DNA of 64,000 nucleotides. Origin: Rubrivivax sp. (GTDB lineage Bacteria; Pseudomonadota; Gammaproteobacteria; Burkholderiales; Burkholderiaceae_C). The translations under genes were made by a program, and so were the position numbers. The notes under the pieces were generated by a model. That model was not told the DNA's origin, made no database searches, and was given only the letters and a program-made list of their open reading frames with translations. Positions 44,762-54,900 of this stretch are shown here, one piece after another. The stretch lies in assembly GCA_022843905.1 (NCBI GenBank), contig JALHMT010000024.1, positions 1-64,000 on the forward strand. Direction: 5' to 3'. Each line of letters opens with the position of its first letter. Positions within the stretch are counted from its first letter, which is position 1.

Positions 44762-46202
44762 TTCGACGACAGACACGGGAGGCGGGGCCGCTGCGCCCGG
44801 TGCCCCGGCCATCCGGCAGAAGCCCAGCGACATCCTGACCGTGCTGCGCGAGCCCGCCACCATCCGGGCCCGCTGTGCGGCCATCACGCAGGCAGTGGAC
44901 GAGAGCCGCTCGGGCCTGTTCCGCATCGACCGCGGGCAGCTGCCCATCGCTGCCGCACGGGTGGTGAAGAGCATCCGCAGCCGCTATCCCGACCTGAACA
45001 TCCCGTACCACAGCCGCTGGCGCCATTTCGAGGCCGGCGGCGTCGACCGCAAGGCCGAACTCGATGCCCTGATCAGCGGTCTCGATGTCGCCGAGCAGGC
45101 GCGCGCGCGCTTCGACCTCACGGTGGTGAGCGTGCTGCTCGATGCCGGCGCCGGTGCCCAGTGGCGCTTCGTCGAACGCGCCGGCCCGCTGCCGGCGATG
45201 GCGCTGCCACCGCAACGCCAGGGGCGCGACGATCTGCTGTCCATGCTCGATCAGGCCGCGACGGGCAAGGCGCCGGTCGACAAGGAGCAGGCCGCCGAGC
45301 AGCCGCCCGTTGCCGATGCCGCCGCTGCCAGTGCCACCTATGCGCGCTCCGAAGGCCTGGCCGTGGCGAGTTTCAGGGCCTTCGTGGCCGGAGCCTTCTC
45401 GTCGGTCAACGGACAGCCCTGCCGGGCCGATGCGGCGGCGCTGCGCATGGTCGACGCCGCGGCGCTGCGCAGCATCTTCCAGGTCAGCCCTGCCAACCCG
45501 CTGGTCGGTCTGGAAGGCCGCGCCGGACTGTTGTCGCGCTTGGGCGAGGCGATGCAGGCCGAAGGGGCCCGGGAGGGTCTGCAGGCCCGTCCGGGGCTGA
45601 TCTACGACCGCATCACCGCCAACGGCGCGCGCCACGAGGTGGCCGCCGCCGACGTGCTGAAGCAGGTGCTGCGCAGTTTTGCGCCCATCTGGCAAAGCGG
45701 CAGCAAGGTGATGGGTCTGCCGGCCGGCGACGTCTGGCCCCACCTGTGGGCGGGGGAGGCCACGGGCGAGGGCCCCAACCCGCAGACCGAGGGCTGGGTG
45801 CCCTTCCACAAGCTCAGCCAGTGGCTGACCTACTCGCTGATCGAGCCGCTGCAGTGGGCCGGCGTGAAGGTCACCGGGCTGGACGCGCTGACCGGCCTGC
45901 CCGAGTACCGCAATGGCGGCCTGCTGCTGGACACCGGCGTCATCGTGCCGCGCCGCCCGGCCAGCCTGGACCGCACCTGGCGGCCGGCCGACGAGTTCAT
46001 CGTCGAATGGCGTGCCCTCACCGTGACGCTGCTCGACGAGCTGGCGGTGCTGGTGCGCCAGCAGCTCGGCAAGAGTGCCGAGGAAATGCCGCTGGCCTGC
46101 ATCCTGGAAGGCGGCACCTGGGCGGCCGGGCGCGAGATCGCAGGCGAACTGCGTGACGGCGCACCGCCGGTGAAGATCGACAGCGACGGCACGGTCTTCT
46201 GA
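44754..46202 (+). CDS. DUF1688 protein, URC4 type (uracil catabolism)
   Basis: This 482-residue protein starts at TTG 44754, eight bases inside the preceding gene, with AAGGGG nine bases upstream. Conserved-looking blocks are SRWRHFEAGGVDR, LLDAGAGAQWRF, GRAGLLSRLGEAM, WVPFHKLSQWLTYSLIEPL and LPEYRNGGLLLD. DUF1688 is the URC4 family, required together with URC1 in the third pyrimidine catabolic pathway of Lachancea kluyveri. Its reaction is not known. Overlap implies equal production with the URC1-type protein. Confidence 0.9.
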   Translation: MSDSTTDTGGGAAAPGAPAIRQKPSDILTVLREPATIRARCAAITQAVDESRSGLFRIDRGQLPIAAARVVKSIRSRYPDLNIPYHSRWRHFEAGGVDRKAELDALISGLDVAEQARARFDLTVVSVLLDAGAGAQWRFVERAGPLPAMALPPQRQGRDDLLSMLDQAATGKAPVDKEQAAEQPPVADAAAASATYARSEGLAVASFRAFVAGAFSSVNGQPCRADAAALRMVDAAALRSIFQVSPANPLVGLEGRAGLLSRLGEAMQAEGAREGLQARPGLIYDRITANGARHEVAAADVLKQVLRSFAPIWQSGSKVMGLPAGDVWPHLWAGEATGEGPNPQTEGWVPFHKLSQWLTYSLIEPLQWAGVKVTGLDALTGLPEYRNGGLLLDTGVIVPRRPASLDRTWRPADEFIVEWRALTVTLLDELAVLVRQQLGKSAEEMPLACILEGGTWAAGREIAGELRDGAPPVKIDSDGTVF

Positions 46203-46221
46203 CGACGGGGGTTGCGGCGAC

Positions 46222-47046
46222 GTGGACACGCGCGCGACTGCCTTCGGCCCGCTGCTGCGCCAGTGGCGCCAGGCACGCCGCGTCAGCCAGATGGAGCTGG
46301 CGCTGCGCGCCGAGGTCTCCGCGCGCCACCTGAGCTGGCTGGAAACCGGCCGCGCGATGCCCAGCCGGGCCATGGCGCTGCGTCTGGCCGAGACGCTGGA
46401 CGTGCCGCTGCGAGAGCGTAACGCCCTGCTCGCTGCCGCGGGCTTCGCGCCGCTGTACCGCGAGCGCCCGCTGGCCGACCCGGCGCTGGCTCCCGTGCGG
46501 GCCGCGCTGCAGCGCCTGCTCGACGCGCACGAACCCTGGCCCGCGCTGGCCGTCGACCGCCACTGGAACCTGGTGGCCCACAACCGGCTCGTGCCCCTGC
46601 TCATCGTGCAGGCGGCGCCGGCGCTGCGCCTGCCGCCCATCAACGTGCTGCGCCTGTCGCTGCACCCGCAGGGCCTGGCGCCCATGGTGGCGAACCTGCC
46701 GTCCTGGCGAGATCACGTGCTGGCGCGGCTGCAGCGGCAGATCTCCACCACCGGCGACCCCACACTCGCCGCACTGCTCGCCGAGCTGCGCGCGCTGCCG
46801 CTGCCCGATGCACCTGCTGCGGTGGCGACGCCGCCCGTCGTCGACGATGTCGCCGTGCCGCTGTCGCTGCACACGCCCGCTGGCGTGCTGAACTTCCTCA
46901 CCACCATCACCGTGTTCGGTGCCCCGCACGACGTGACGATGGCCGAACTGGCGGTGGAGACGCTGCTGCCCGCCGACGCCGCCACCGCGGCGGCGCTGCG
47001 GGAGATGCAGGCCGGTCTGGCGTGCGCGCCCGCGGCGCAGCCCTGA
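46222..47046 (+). CDS. XRE-family regulator with MmyB-like ligand domain
   Basis: This 274-residue protein starts at GTG 46222, 19 bases after the URC4-type gene. The helix-turn-helix occupies residues 12-65 (LRQWRQARRVSQMELALRAEVSARHLSWLETGRAMPSRAM). The rest is the MmyB ligand-binding domain (HWNLVAHNRL, LRLSLHPQGLAPMVANL, LNFLTTITVFGAPHDVTMAEL), which in relatives is thought to bind fatty-acyl-like or small ligands. As the next gene in the URC unit it is the best candidate local regulator. Confidence 0.9.
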   Translation: MDTRATAFGPLLRQWRQARRVSQMELALRAEVSARHLSWLETGRAMPSRAMALRLAETLDVPLRERNALLAAAGFAPLYRERPLADPALAPVRAALQRLLDAHEPWPALAVDRHWNLVAHNRLVPLLIVQAAPALRLPPINVLRLSLHPQGLAPMVANLPSWRDHVLARLQRQISTTGDPTLAALLAELRALPLPDAPAAVATPPVVDDVAVPLSLHTPAGVLNFLTTITVFGAPHDVTMAELAVETLLPADAATAAALREMQAGLACAPAAQP

Positions 47047-47289
47047 TCAGCCCTTGAATGGGTTGGCCGTCGCGAACCACAGGCCGATGCCGGTGGCGAT
47101 GATGAAGGCGCCGTCGAGCACGCCCACCAGCAGGAAGACCTTGCCCTGCAACTTGTCCATCAGCTCGGGCTGGCGTGCGCTGGACTCCAGGTACTTGGCC
47201 GCCATCACGCCGATGCCCAGGCACGAGCCGATGGCTCCGAGGCCGATCATGTGGCCCACGGCCAGGGGAAGCAGGTCGATACCGTTCAT
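47047..47289 (-). CDS. Isolated F-type ATP synthase c subunit-like protein
   Basis: This 80-residue hairpin of two transmembrane helices has the polar loop SARQPELM and the ion-binding Asp in LLVGVLDGAFIIATGIGLW, so the proton site is intact. AAGGAG lies eight bases before the ATG. All other atp genes are absent; its two neighbours are on the opposite strand. It matches betaproteobacterial AtpE in length and loop. Either it is a second copy separate from the atp operon or the operon's c-subunit gene has moved. Confidence 0.9.
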   Translation of the reverse strand: MNGIDLLPLAVGHMIGLGAIGSCLGIGVMAAKYLESSARQPELMDKLQGKVFLLVGVLDGAFIIATGIGLWFATANPFKG

Positions 47290-47444
47290 GCTGTGGCTCC
47301 TTGTGTCGATGTGGCACCATGGTCCGCCTGTCCATCCCCGGCGTCGATGACCTCCCAGGTCAAGCGCCTGCCGTCCATGAGCCCTGCCCCGCACCCATCT
47401 CGTCGATGCCGCCTCCTGCCGCATGGCGGCGCGGGAGCCCCGGG

Positions 47445-48512
47445 GTGAGTGTCCTCGGCGATCTGCTGGGCATCGAGTGGCCCGTCATCCAGGCGCCGAT
47501 GGCCGGGGTGCAGGGCAGCGCGCTGGCGCTGGCCGTCAGCAACGCCGGAGGCCTGGGCTCGCTGCCTTGCGCCATGCTCACGCCCGAGGCGCTGCTGAAG
47601 GAGCTGCTGGCGCTGCGCAACGGCACCGAGCGGCCCTACAACGTCAACTTCTTCTGCCACCGCATGCCGCCGCCCGATGCCGCGCGCGAGGCCGCCTGGC
47701 GCGCGCTGCTGTCGCCGCACCTTGCCGCTTACGGCATCGATGCCGCGGCGATCGCGTCCGGCCCCGGCCGCATGCCCTTCGACGACACGCTGGCCGACGT
47801 GCTGGAGGCCTTCAAGCCGCCGGTGGTGAGCTTCCACTTCGGCCTGCCCGAGCCGGCGCTGCTGGCGCGCGTCAAGGGCTGGGGCGCCAAGGTGTTGTCG
47901 TCGGCCACGTCGGTGGACGAAGGTCTGTGGCTGCAGGCGCACGGCGCCGATGCCGTCATCGCGCAGGGCCTGGAGGCCGGCGGCCACCGCGGTCACTTCC
48001 TCAGCGGCGACCTCGAGGTCGGGACGCACAGCGGCCTCTTCGCGCTGTTGCCGCAGATGGTGCAGGCCTTGCGCGTGCCGGTCATCGCCGCCGGCGGCGT
48101 GACGGATGCGCGGGCGGCCGCTGCGGCACGCGCGCTGGGTGCGGCCGGCGTGCAGGCGGGCACCGCCTACCTGCTGTGCCCCGAGGCCACGACCAGCGCC
48201 GTGCACCGCGCCGCGCTGCAGAGCGGGGCGGCTGTCAGCACCGCGCTGACCAACGTCTTCACCGGCCGCCCGGCGCGCAGCATCGTCAACACCGCGATGC
48301 GCGAACTGGGACCGATGAACCCGCAGGCCCCGGCTTTTCCCGGCGCCACTGCCGCGATGGCACCCTTGCGCGCTGCGGCCGAGGCACTCGGCCGCAGCGA
48401 CTGGTCGCCCCTGTGGGCCGGTCAGAATGCGAGCGGCTGCCGGGCCGTGCCGGCGGCACAGATCACGCGAGACATCGCCGCGGCGTGGCGGCCCCAGGGG
48501 ATTCCCAGATGA
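47445..48512 (+). CDS. NAD(P)H-dependent flavin oxidoreductase, nitronate monooxygenase-like
   Basis: This 355-residue FMN TIM barrel starts at GTG 47445 after GGGAG. It has VIQAPMAGVQGSALALAVSNAGGLG near the N-terminus, VNFFCH, AVIAQGLEAGGHRGHF with the catalytic His, PVIAAGGV and GVQAGTAYLLCPEA for FMN phosphate. Members oxidise nitronates or reduce enoyl/quinone substrates. The stop overlaps the upp start (ATGA), a tight coupling that suggests a task connected with uracil or UMP metabolism. An upstream in-frame ATG at 47406 is possible. Confidence 0.88.
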   Translation: MSVLGDLLGIEWPVIQAPMAGVQGSALALAVSNAGGLGSLPCAMLTPEALLKELLALRNGTERPYNVNFFCHRMPPPDAAREAAWRALLSPHLAAYGIDAAAIASGPGRMPFDDTLADVLEAFKPPVVSFHFGLPEPALLARVKGWGAKVLSSATSVDEGLWLQAHGADAVIAQGLEAGGHRGHFLSGDLEVGTHSGLFALLPQMVQALRVPVIAAGGVTDARAAAAARALGAAGVQAGTAYLLCPEATTSAVHRAALQSGAAVSTALTNVFTGRPARSIVNTAMRELGPMNPQAPAFPGATAAMAPLRAAAEALGRSDWSPLWAGQNASGCRAVPAAQITRDIAAAWRPQGIPR

Positions 48513-49141
48513 CATCACAGGTTCACCACATCACGCACCCGCTGGTGCAGCACAAGCTGACGCTGATGCGCGAGAAGACGCGCAGCACCAGCAGCTTCAG
48601 GCGCCTGTTGCACGAGATCAGCATGCTGATGGCCTACGAGGTGACGCGCGACATGCCGACGCAGCTCATCGAGATCGAGACGCCGCTCGAGAAGATGATG
48701 GCCCCGGTGATCGACGGCAAGAAGACGGTGTTCGTCGTCATCATGCGGGCCGGCGCCGGCTTTCTCGACGGCATGCTCGAGGTGGTGCCGGGCGCGCGCG
48801 TGGGCCACGTCGGCCTGTACCGCGACCCGAAGACGCTGGTGGCGGTGGAGTACTACTACAAGATGCCGCACGACATGCACGAGCGCGACGCCGTCGTGCT
48901 CGACCCCATGCTGGCCACCGGCAACTCGGCGGTGGCGGCGGTCGACCGGCTGAAGGAGACGCGGCCCAAGTCCATCCGCATGGTGTGCCTGCTGACGGCT
49001 CCCGAGGGCCTGAAGAACTTCCACGCCCACCATCCCGACGTGCCCGTCTACACCGCGGCCATCGACCGACAGCTCGACGAGCACGGCTACATCGTGCCGG
49101 GCCTGGGCGATGCCGGCGACCGCATCTTCGGCACCAAGTAG
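48509..49141 (+). CDS. upp: Uracil phosphoribosyltransferase
   Basis: This 210-residue enzyme makes UMP from uracil and PRPP. The PRPP-binding loop VVLDPMLATGNSAVAA and the uracil-binding C-terminus EHGYIVPGLGDAGDRIFGTK are intact. In the URC pathway the corresponding enzyme (URC6) activates uracil before ring breakdown. It overlaps the flavin oxidoreductase gene and is 28 bases before a molybdenum hydroxylase pair. Ordinary uracil salvage is the alternative role. Confidence 0.95.
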   Translation: MTSQVHHITHPLVQHKLTLMREKTRSTSSFRRLLHEISMLMAYEVTRDMPTQLIEIETPLEKMMAPVIDGKKTVFVVIMRAGAGFLDGMLEVVPGARVGHVGLYRDPKTLVAVEYYYKMPHDMHERDAVVLDPMLATGNSAVAAVDRLKETRPKSIRMVCLLTAPEGLKNFHAHHPDVPVYTAAIDRQLDEHGYIVPGLGDAGDRIFGTK

Positions 49142-49168
49142 CGCGCGCGCCGGCACCGCAGACCGACG

Positions 49169-49642
49169 ATGGAGATCCAGGTCAACGGCGAGCGCCACGC
49201 GCTCGACGCGGTCGCCGTGCCGCCCGAGATGCCGCTGCTGTGGGTGCTGCGCGACGAACTCGGCCTGACCGGCACCAAGTACGGCTGCGGCGTCGCCGCC
49301 TGCGGTGCCTGCATCGTGCACGTCGACGGACAGGCCGTCAGGTCCTGTGTGGTGCCGGTGTCCGCCGTCGTCGGCAAGGCGGTGCGCACGGTCGAGGCGC
49401 TGGCGCCGGATCCGGCCCGCGGCCGCCTGCATGCGCTGCAGCTGGCCTGGCTGGAGCACCAGGTGCCGCAGTGCGGCTACTGCCAGAGCGGCGTGCTGAT
49501 GGCGGCGGCGGCGCTGCTGATCCGCAAGCCGCGACCGACCGATGCCGACATCGACGCCGCCATCGACAACCTCTGCCGCTGCGGCAGCACACCGCGCATG
49601 CGCCAGGCCATCCACGCCGCGGCCCGCGCGCAGCGCGCCTGA
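49169..49642 (+). CDS. (2Fe-2S) small subunit of a molybdenum hydroxylase (IorA-like)
   Basis: This 157-residue protein has the ferredoxin cluster GCGVAACGACIVHVDG and the second cluster QCGYCQSGVLM and NLCRCGSTPR. Layout and length match isoquinoline 1-oxidoreductase alpha subunits. It overlaps the large subunit by one base (TGATG). No FAD subunit is present, so electrons probably go to a membrane cytochrome. Confidence 0.93.
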   Translation: MEIQVNGERHALDAVAVPPEMPLLWVLRDELGLTGTKYGCGVAACGACIVHVDGQAVRSCVVPVSAVVGKAVRTVEALAPDPARGRLHALQLAWLEHQVPQCGYCQSGVLMAAAALLIRKPRPTDADIDAAIDNLCRCGSTPRMRQAIHAAARAQRA

Positions 49643-51933
49643 TGCGGCGTCGTTTCCTGCTCGGCGGCCTGGGCGCCGGGGGCGCGCTGCTGCTCGGCTG
49701 GGGACTGCTGCCGCCGCGCAGCCGGCTTGGCGGGCGCGACACCCTGCCTGCGCTGGCCGACGAGGTGGCGCTCAACGGCTGGCTGAAGCTCGCCGGCGAT
49801 GGCGAACTGCGGCTGGCCCTGCCGCGCGCCGAGATGGGCCAGGGCGTGCACACCGCGCTGGCGATGCTGGTGGCCGAAGAGCTCGATGTGCCGCTGGCCC
49901 TGGTGCGTGTGGTCCAGGCGCAGCCGGAGGCGCTGCACGGCAACGTCGCCGCCGCCGTGGATGCCGCGCTGTTCTTCGAGCCCGTCGATGTCGAGCCCGG
50001 CCGCCAGACGCCGGTGGTGCGCAGCGTGCGCTGGATGCTGTCCAAGATCACGCGCGAGCTCGGTGTGGTGGCCACCGGCGGTTCATCCAGCATCACCGAC
50101 CTCTACCCCGTGCTGCCGCTGGCTGCGGCCACCGTGCGGGCGCAGCTGCTGGGCGCTGCTTCGCTGCTGTGGAAGCTGCCGGTGAGCGAGCTGGTGGTGC
50201 AGGCCGGGGTGATCAGCCACGCGTCGGGCCCGCGGGCCCACTTCGGCGAACTGGCGCGCATGGCCTCGGCCACGCGGCCGGGCCGCGTGGCGTTGAAGCC
50301 GCGCGAACGCTGGCGGCTGGTGGGCACCTCGGTGCCGCGCACGGACCTGCCGGCCAAGGTCGACGGCAGCGCCGTGTTCGGCATCGACGTGCGACGGCCG
50401 GGCCAGCTGTTTGCCGCGATCCTGCACGCGCCCATGCTGGGCGGCAGTGCCGGGGCGGTGGACGTCGACGCGGTGCTGCGCCGCCCCGGCGTGCATCGCG
50501 TGGTGCGCCTGGGCCCGCTGGGCGGCAGCGCGCCGGCGCTGGCGGTGGTGGCGCGCAGCACCTGGCACGCCCAGCAGGCGGCTGCCGCGCTGCCGGTGGC
50601 CTGGCAACCGCCGCCGCGGCCCGGCGCGAACAGTGCCGACATCCTGCGGCAGCTGGAGCTGCATGCGCGTGCCGCAGCCGAGGACGGGGCCGGTTTCGCC
50701 TTCCGCAACCGGGGCGATGCCGATGCGGCGCTGCGCACCGCCCCGCGTCGCCTGGAGGCCGTCTACCGCGCGCCCTACCTGGCCCACATGGCGATGGAGC
50801 CGCTGAACTGCACGGCGCGCGTGGCCGACGGTCAGGTCGAGCTGTGGGTGCCGACCCAGGTGCCCAGCTTCGCCCGCACGCTGGCCGCCCAGGTCGCCGG
50901 CGTGCCCGAGTCGGCAGTGACCGTGCACGTGCCCTACCTCGGCGGCGGCTTCGGTCGGCGGCTGGAGGTCGACGTGGTGGGACAGGCCGTGCGCGTGGCG
51001 ATGGAAACCGGCGGCCTGCCGGTGCAGCTGCTGTGGTCGCGCGAGCAGGACACGCAGAACGACTTCTATCGCCCGGCCGCTGCCGTCGTGATGCAGGCCG
51101 CGCTGGACGAGCAGGGCCTGCCGCTGGCCCTGCGCATCGGCAGCGCCGGCGACGCCGTGCTGCCGCGCTACTACGAGCGTGTGTTTCCGCTGCTGGCCAC
51201 GCGCGTGGACGCGCCCGACAAGACGGCCGCCGAAGGCCTGTTCAGCCTGCCCTACGAGCTGCCGCACCTGGCGGTGCGTCACGTCGCCACGCGCCACGAC
51301 GTGCCGGTGGGTTCCTGGCGCGCGGTGGGCCATTCGCACAACGCCTTCTTCGCCGAGAGCTTCATCGACGAGCTGGCGCACGCGGCGAAGATCGACCCGC
51401 TGGGCTTCCGGCTCGAGCGCCTGGCGCATCTGCCGCGCCACACGGCGGTGCTGCGCCTGGCGGCCGAACGGGCCGGCTGGGGCCGCGCGCTGCCGGCCGG
51501 CCGCGCGCAGGGCGTGGCCCTGCACGAGAGCTACAACAGCATCGTCGCGATGGTGGTCGAGGTGTCGCTGGAGACGGGGCCGCAGGGCGCCCGCCCCCGG
51601 GTGCATCGCGTTGTCGCGGCGGTCGACTGCGGCACGGTGATCCACCCCGGCATCGTGGCGCAGCAGATGGAGTCGGGTGTGATGTTCGGCCTGAGTGCGG
51701 CGCTGTTCGGCCGCATCGACATCGCCGGCGGCGTCGTGCAGCAGCGCAATTTTCCCGACCAGACCATGCTCACCCTGGCCATGACGCCGGCCATCGAGAC
51801 GCACATCGTGCCCAGCACCCGCGAGCCTGGCGGCATGGGCGAACCCGGCGTGCCGCCGACCGCCCCCGCACTGGCCAACGCGCTGTTCGCACTGACGGGC
51901 AGGCGGCTGCGCGAACTGCCGCTGCGGCTGTAG
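49642..51933 (+). CDS. Molybdopterin-binding large subunit of a molybdenum hydroxylase (IorB-like), Tat-exported
   Basis: This 763-residue subunit begins with a twin-arginine signal (MRRRFLLGGLGAGGALLLGW). The mature part has RAEMGQGVHTALAML, the DLPAKVDGSAVFGIDVRRPGQL module, the cofactor segment YLGGGFGRRLEVDV and the C-terminal GGMGEPGVPPTAPALANALF with the probable catalytic Glu. Unlike the enzyme at 11420-13582, it is exported, with its small subunit carried along. The substrate (N-heterocycle or aldehyde) is unknown; its place right after upp makes a base-derived heterocycle worth testing. Confidence 0.93.
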   Translation: MRRRFLLGGLGAGGALLLGWGLLPPRSRLGGRDTLPALADEVALNGWLKLAGDGELRLALPRAEMGQGVHTALAMLVAEELDVPLALVRVVQAQPEALHGNVAAAVDAALFFEPVDVEPGRQTPVVRSVRWMLSKITRELGVVATGGSSSITDLYPVLPLAAATVRAQLLGAASLLWKLPVSELVVQAGVISHASGPRAHFGELARMASATRPGRVALKPRERWRLVGTSVPRTDLPAKVDGSAVFGIDVRRPGQLFAAILHAPMLGGSAGAVDVDAVLRRPGVHRVVRLGPLGGSAPALAVVARSTWHAQQAAAALPVAWQPPPRPGANSADILRQLELHARAAAEDGAGFAFRNRGDADAALRTAPRRLEAVYRAPYLAHMAMEPLNCTARVADGQVELWVPTQVPSFARTLAAQVAGVPESAVTVHVPYLGGGFGRRLEVDVVGQAVRVAMETGGLPVQLLWSREQDTQNDFYRPAAAVVMQAALDEQGLPLALRIGSAGDAVLPRYYERVFPLLATRVDAPDKTAAEGLFSLPYELPHLAVRHVATRHDVPVGSWRAVGHSHNAFFAESFIDELAHAAKIDPLGFRLERLAHLPRHTAVLRLAAERAGWGRALPAGRAQGVALHESYNSIVAMVVEVSLETGPQGARPRVHRVVAAVDCGTVIHPGIVAQQMESGVMFGLSAALFGRIDIAGGVVQQRNFPDQTMLTLAMTPAIETHIVPSTREPGGMGEPGVPPTAPALANALFALTGRRLRELPLRL

Positions 51934-51965
51934 CGGCGGGGCGCGGCGGGCGGGGTCGCGGCGGC

Positions 51966-54900
51966 TCAGGCCGTCTCGGCGGGTGTCTGTGGCGCGGGTG
52001 GAGCGGGCGGTGCCTTGGGGTCCTGCGGCGCCTGCGGCGACCAGCGCCCCAGCGCGTGGCGCAGCTTGTCCGCGTCGATCGGCTTGGTGAGGAAGTCGTC
52101 CATGCCGGCGTCCAGCGCCTGCTCGCGCTCGGAGACCAGCGCAGCCGCCGTCAGCGCGATGATGGGCAGATGGCGTCCGCCCTCGAGCTGGCGCAGTGCG
52201 CGCGTGGCCTCGTAGCCGCTCATCACCGGCATCTGCACGTCCATCAGCACGACGTCGAAGGGACGGCCCTCGGCAGTGGCTCGCTGCACGGCCTGCACCG
52301 CCTGGTGACCGTCGTTGGCCTGCATCACCTGCGCCCCCCAGCGCTCGAGGATCGCCACCCCGATCATCATGTTGACGGCGTTGTCCTCCACCATCAGCAC
52401 CTTCAGTCCGGCCAGGTCGCGCGGTGCCGGCCGGAGCACGGCAGGCTGCGGCTCGTCCGTGGCCGGCAAGGGCAGCTCGGCCCAGAAGCAGGCGCCGGCG
52501 CCGGCCTCGCTCGTCACGCCCACGGTGCCGCCCATCAACGCGGCCAGTTCGCGGCAGATCGACAGACCCAGCCCGGTGCCGCCGAAGCGCCGCGTGATCG
52601 ACTCGTCGGCCTGGGTGAAGGGACGGAACAGCCGTGCCTGCGTGGCGGCATCGATGCCGGGGCCGCTGTCGATGACCTCGAAGCGCACCCTGTCGGCATC
52701 GAGGCGTCGGGCGTCCAGACGCACCGCGCCGCTCTCGGTGAACTTCATGGCATTGCTGAGGAAGTTGCTGAGGACCTGGCGCACGCGCAGCGGGTCCCCC
52801 TGCACGTGGCCGAGCAGGCCGTCGTCGATGTGAACCTGCAGCTCGAGGCCGCGCCCCGAAGCCAGGGCGCCATAGGCCTGCTTCAGTCCCCGCAGCAGCT
52901 CGGCCAGGTCGAAGCAGGTCGCCTCCAGCGTCAGCTTGCCGGCCTCGATCTTCGAGAGGTCCAGCACGTCGCTGATGATGGCCGCCAGCGCGTGGGCGTT
53001 GTCGACGATCTGGTCGAGGTAGAGCTGGCGGCGCTGCGGGTCGATGTCCGGTTCGCGCGCCAGCTGCGCCAGGCCCAGCATGCCGTTCAACGGCGTGCGC
53101 AGTTCGTGGCTGGTGTTGGCCAGGAAGGCGCTCTTGGCGCGATTGGCGGCTTCGGCCTCGTCGCGCGCCCGTGCCAGGGCCTGGCCCACTTGACGTCGCT
53201 CGGTCACGTCCTCGACGATCCAGATCGTGCCGCTCCTGGCCGTGCGCGTGGGGTCGATGGCCTTGCCAAGGATGCGGGCGATGAAGCTGCTGCCGTCTCG
53301 TCGGCGGCCCGGCCGCTCGATCTCCACCAGCTCGCCGCGTGCCAGCGCCGGGCCGAGCTGGCGGCCCACTTCGGCGTAGTCGGACTCGTCGAGCCAGACC
53401 ACCGCGCCCGACTGACCGAGCAGTTCGCCTTCGGCCCAGCCGAACATCTGGTCGAAACGCGGATTCGTCAGCACGAAGTGCTGGTCGCGCGTGACGGCGA
53501 TGCCGATCGAGGCGTTCGCCAGGATCGCGTCGCGTTCGAGGCGCGAACGTTCCTGGGCCGTGATGTCGCGGCCGTTGATCACCAGGTAGGTGCGGCGGTC
53601 CATCGCGAACACGGCGCCGGAGACCAGCAACTGCACGGTCTGTCCGGTCTTGGTGACGAAGTCGCAGGGCACTTCGCGCGCGATGCCGCGTTCGCGCACC
53701 AGCGCCACGAAGCCCTCGCGCTGCTGCGTGTCGCGCCAGATGCCCATCTCCAGCGAGGTCTTGCCCACCACCTCGGTGGCGCTGTAGCCGGTGATGGTTT
53801 CGAAGGTGTGGTTGACCATGGCGTAGCGGCCGGTGGCCAGGTCGGTCAGGGTGATGACGTCAGGGCTGGTGGCCACCAGGTGCGACAGCAGCGCTTCGGA
53901 CCGCCGCACGGCCTCTTCGGCGCGCCGCCGTTCGGTGTCGTCGACGAAGATCGACAGCGTGGCCGGACCGCCTTCGGCCTCCACGCGCACGCCGGTGGCA
54001 CGCGTGGCCATGCGGCGGCCGCTGCGGTTGCGCAGCCGAAAGTCGGCCACCGGCAAGGCTTCGCCCGGCGGCAGCGATTCGAGCTGCTCCAGCCGGCGCC
54101 GCGCGCGTTCGCGCGAGTCGCCGCTCTCGTGGTTCTCCAGCACGTCGTGGCCCAGCATGGCCGCCAGGTCGGTGTAGCCGAAGAGCTGCAGTGCGGCCGG
54201 GTTGGCGTCGATCACGAGTCCGGCGCGGTGCAGCACCAGCGGGTTGGGAATGCGCGTGAACAGCTCCTGGTAGCGCGTTTCCGTGGCGGCCAGCGCCTGG
54301 CGTGCCATGACGTGCGCGGTGACGTCGCGTGCCACGCCCCAATAGCCGCGGAACACGTTTCGCTCGTCGAAGCGCGGCTCGCCGCTCACGCTGAAGTGCA
54401 GCATCCCGCGCGAACGGGAGTGCCAGCGCATCGGCAGGTCGCGGAAGGCCACACGCGTCTCCAGGTCGGCCTGCAGCGTGTCGAGCACGTCGGGCTCGCA
54501 GCCGAAGGCCGGTATCTCCCAGGGCGGCTTGCCGCGCGCGGCGGCCAGGCCGGTCGGGCTGAAGTTCTTGCGCGGTTCCGCCAGGGTCAGAACACGGTAC
54601 TGCGTGTCGAGCTCCCAGTAGGCGTCGGCGGCCACGGCCAGCAGACCGCTGAAGCGGTGTTCGCGCTCGTCGACGTCGTGCAGATGGCGCGACACGGCGC
54701 GCGAGAAGGCCCAGCCGCACAGCAGCCCGGCGGTGATCTCCAGCAGGTGCGCCAGCCATTGCAGCTGGCTCCCCGCGGGCCCCGTCGGCACGGCCGAGGG
54801 CAGCCAGCCCGCGCCGAACTGGAGCAGCAGCACGCAGGCCGCGCCAATGGTCGCCAGCAGCACGCCGGCGCGCAGGCCGGCAGCGAAGCAGGCCACGGCC

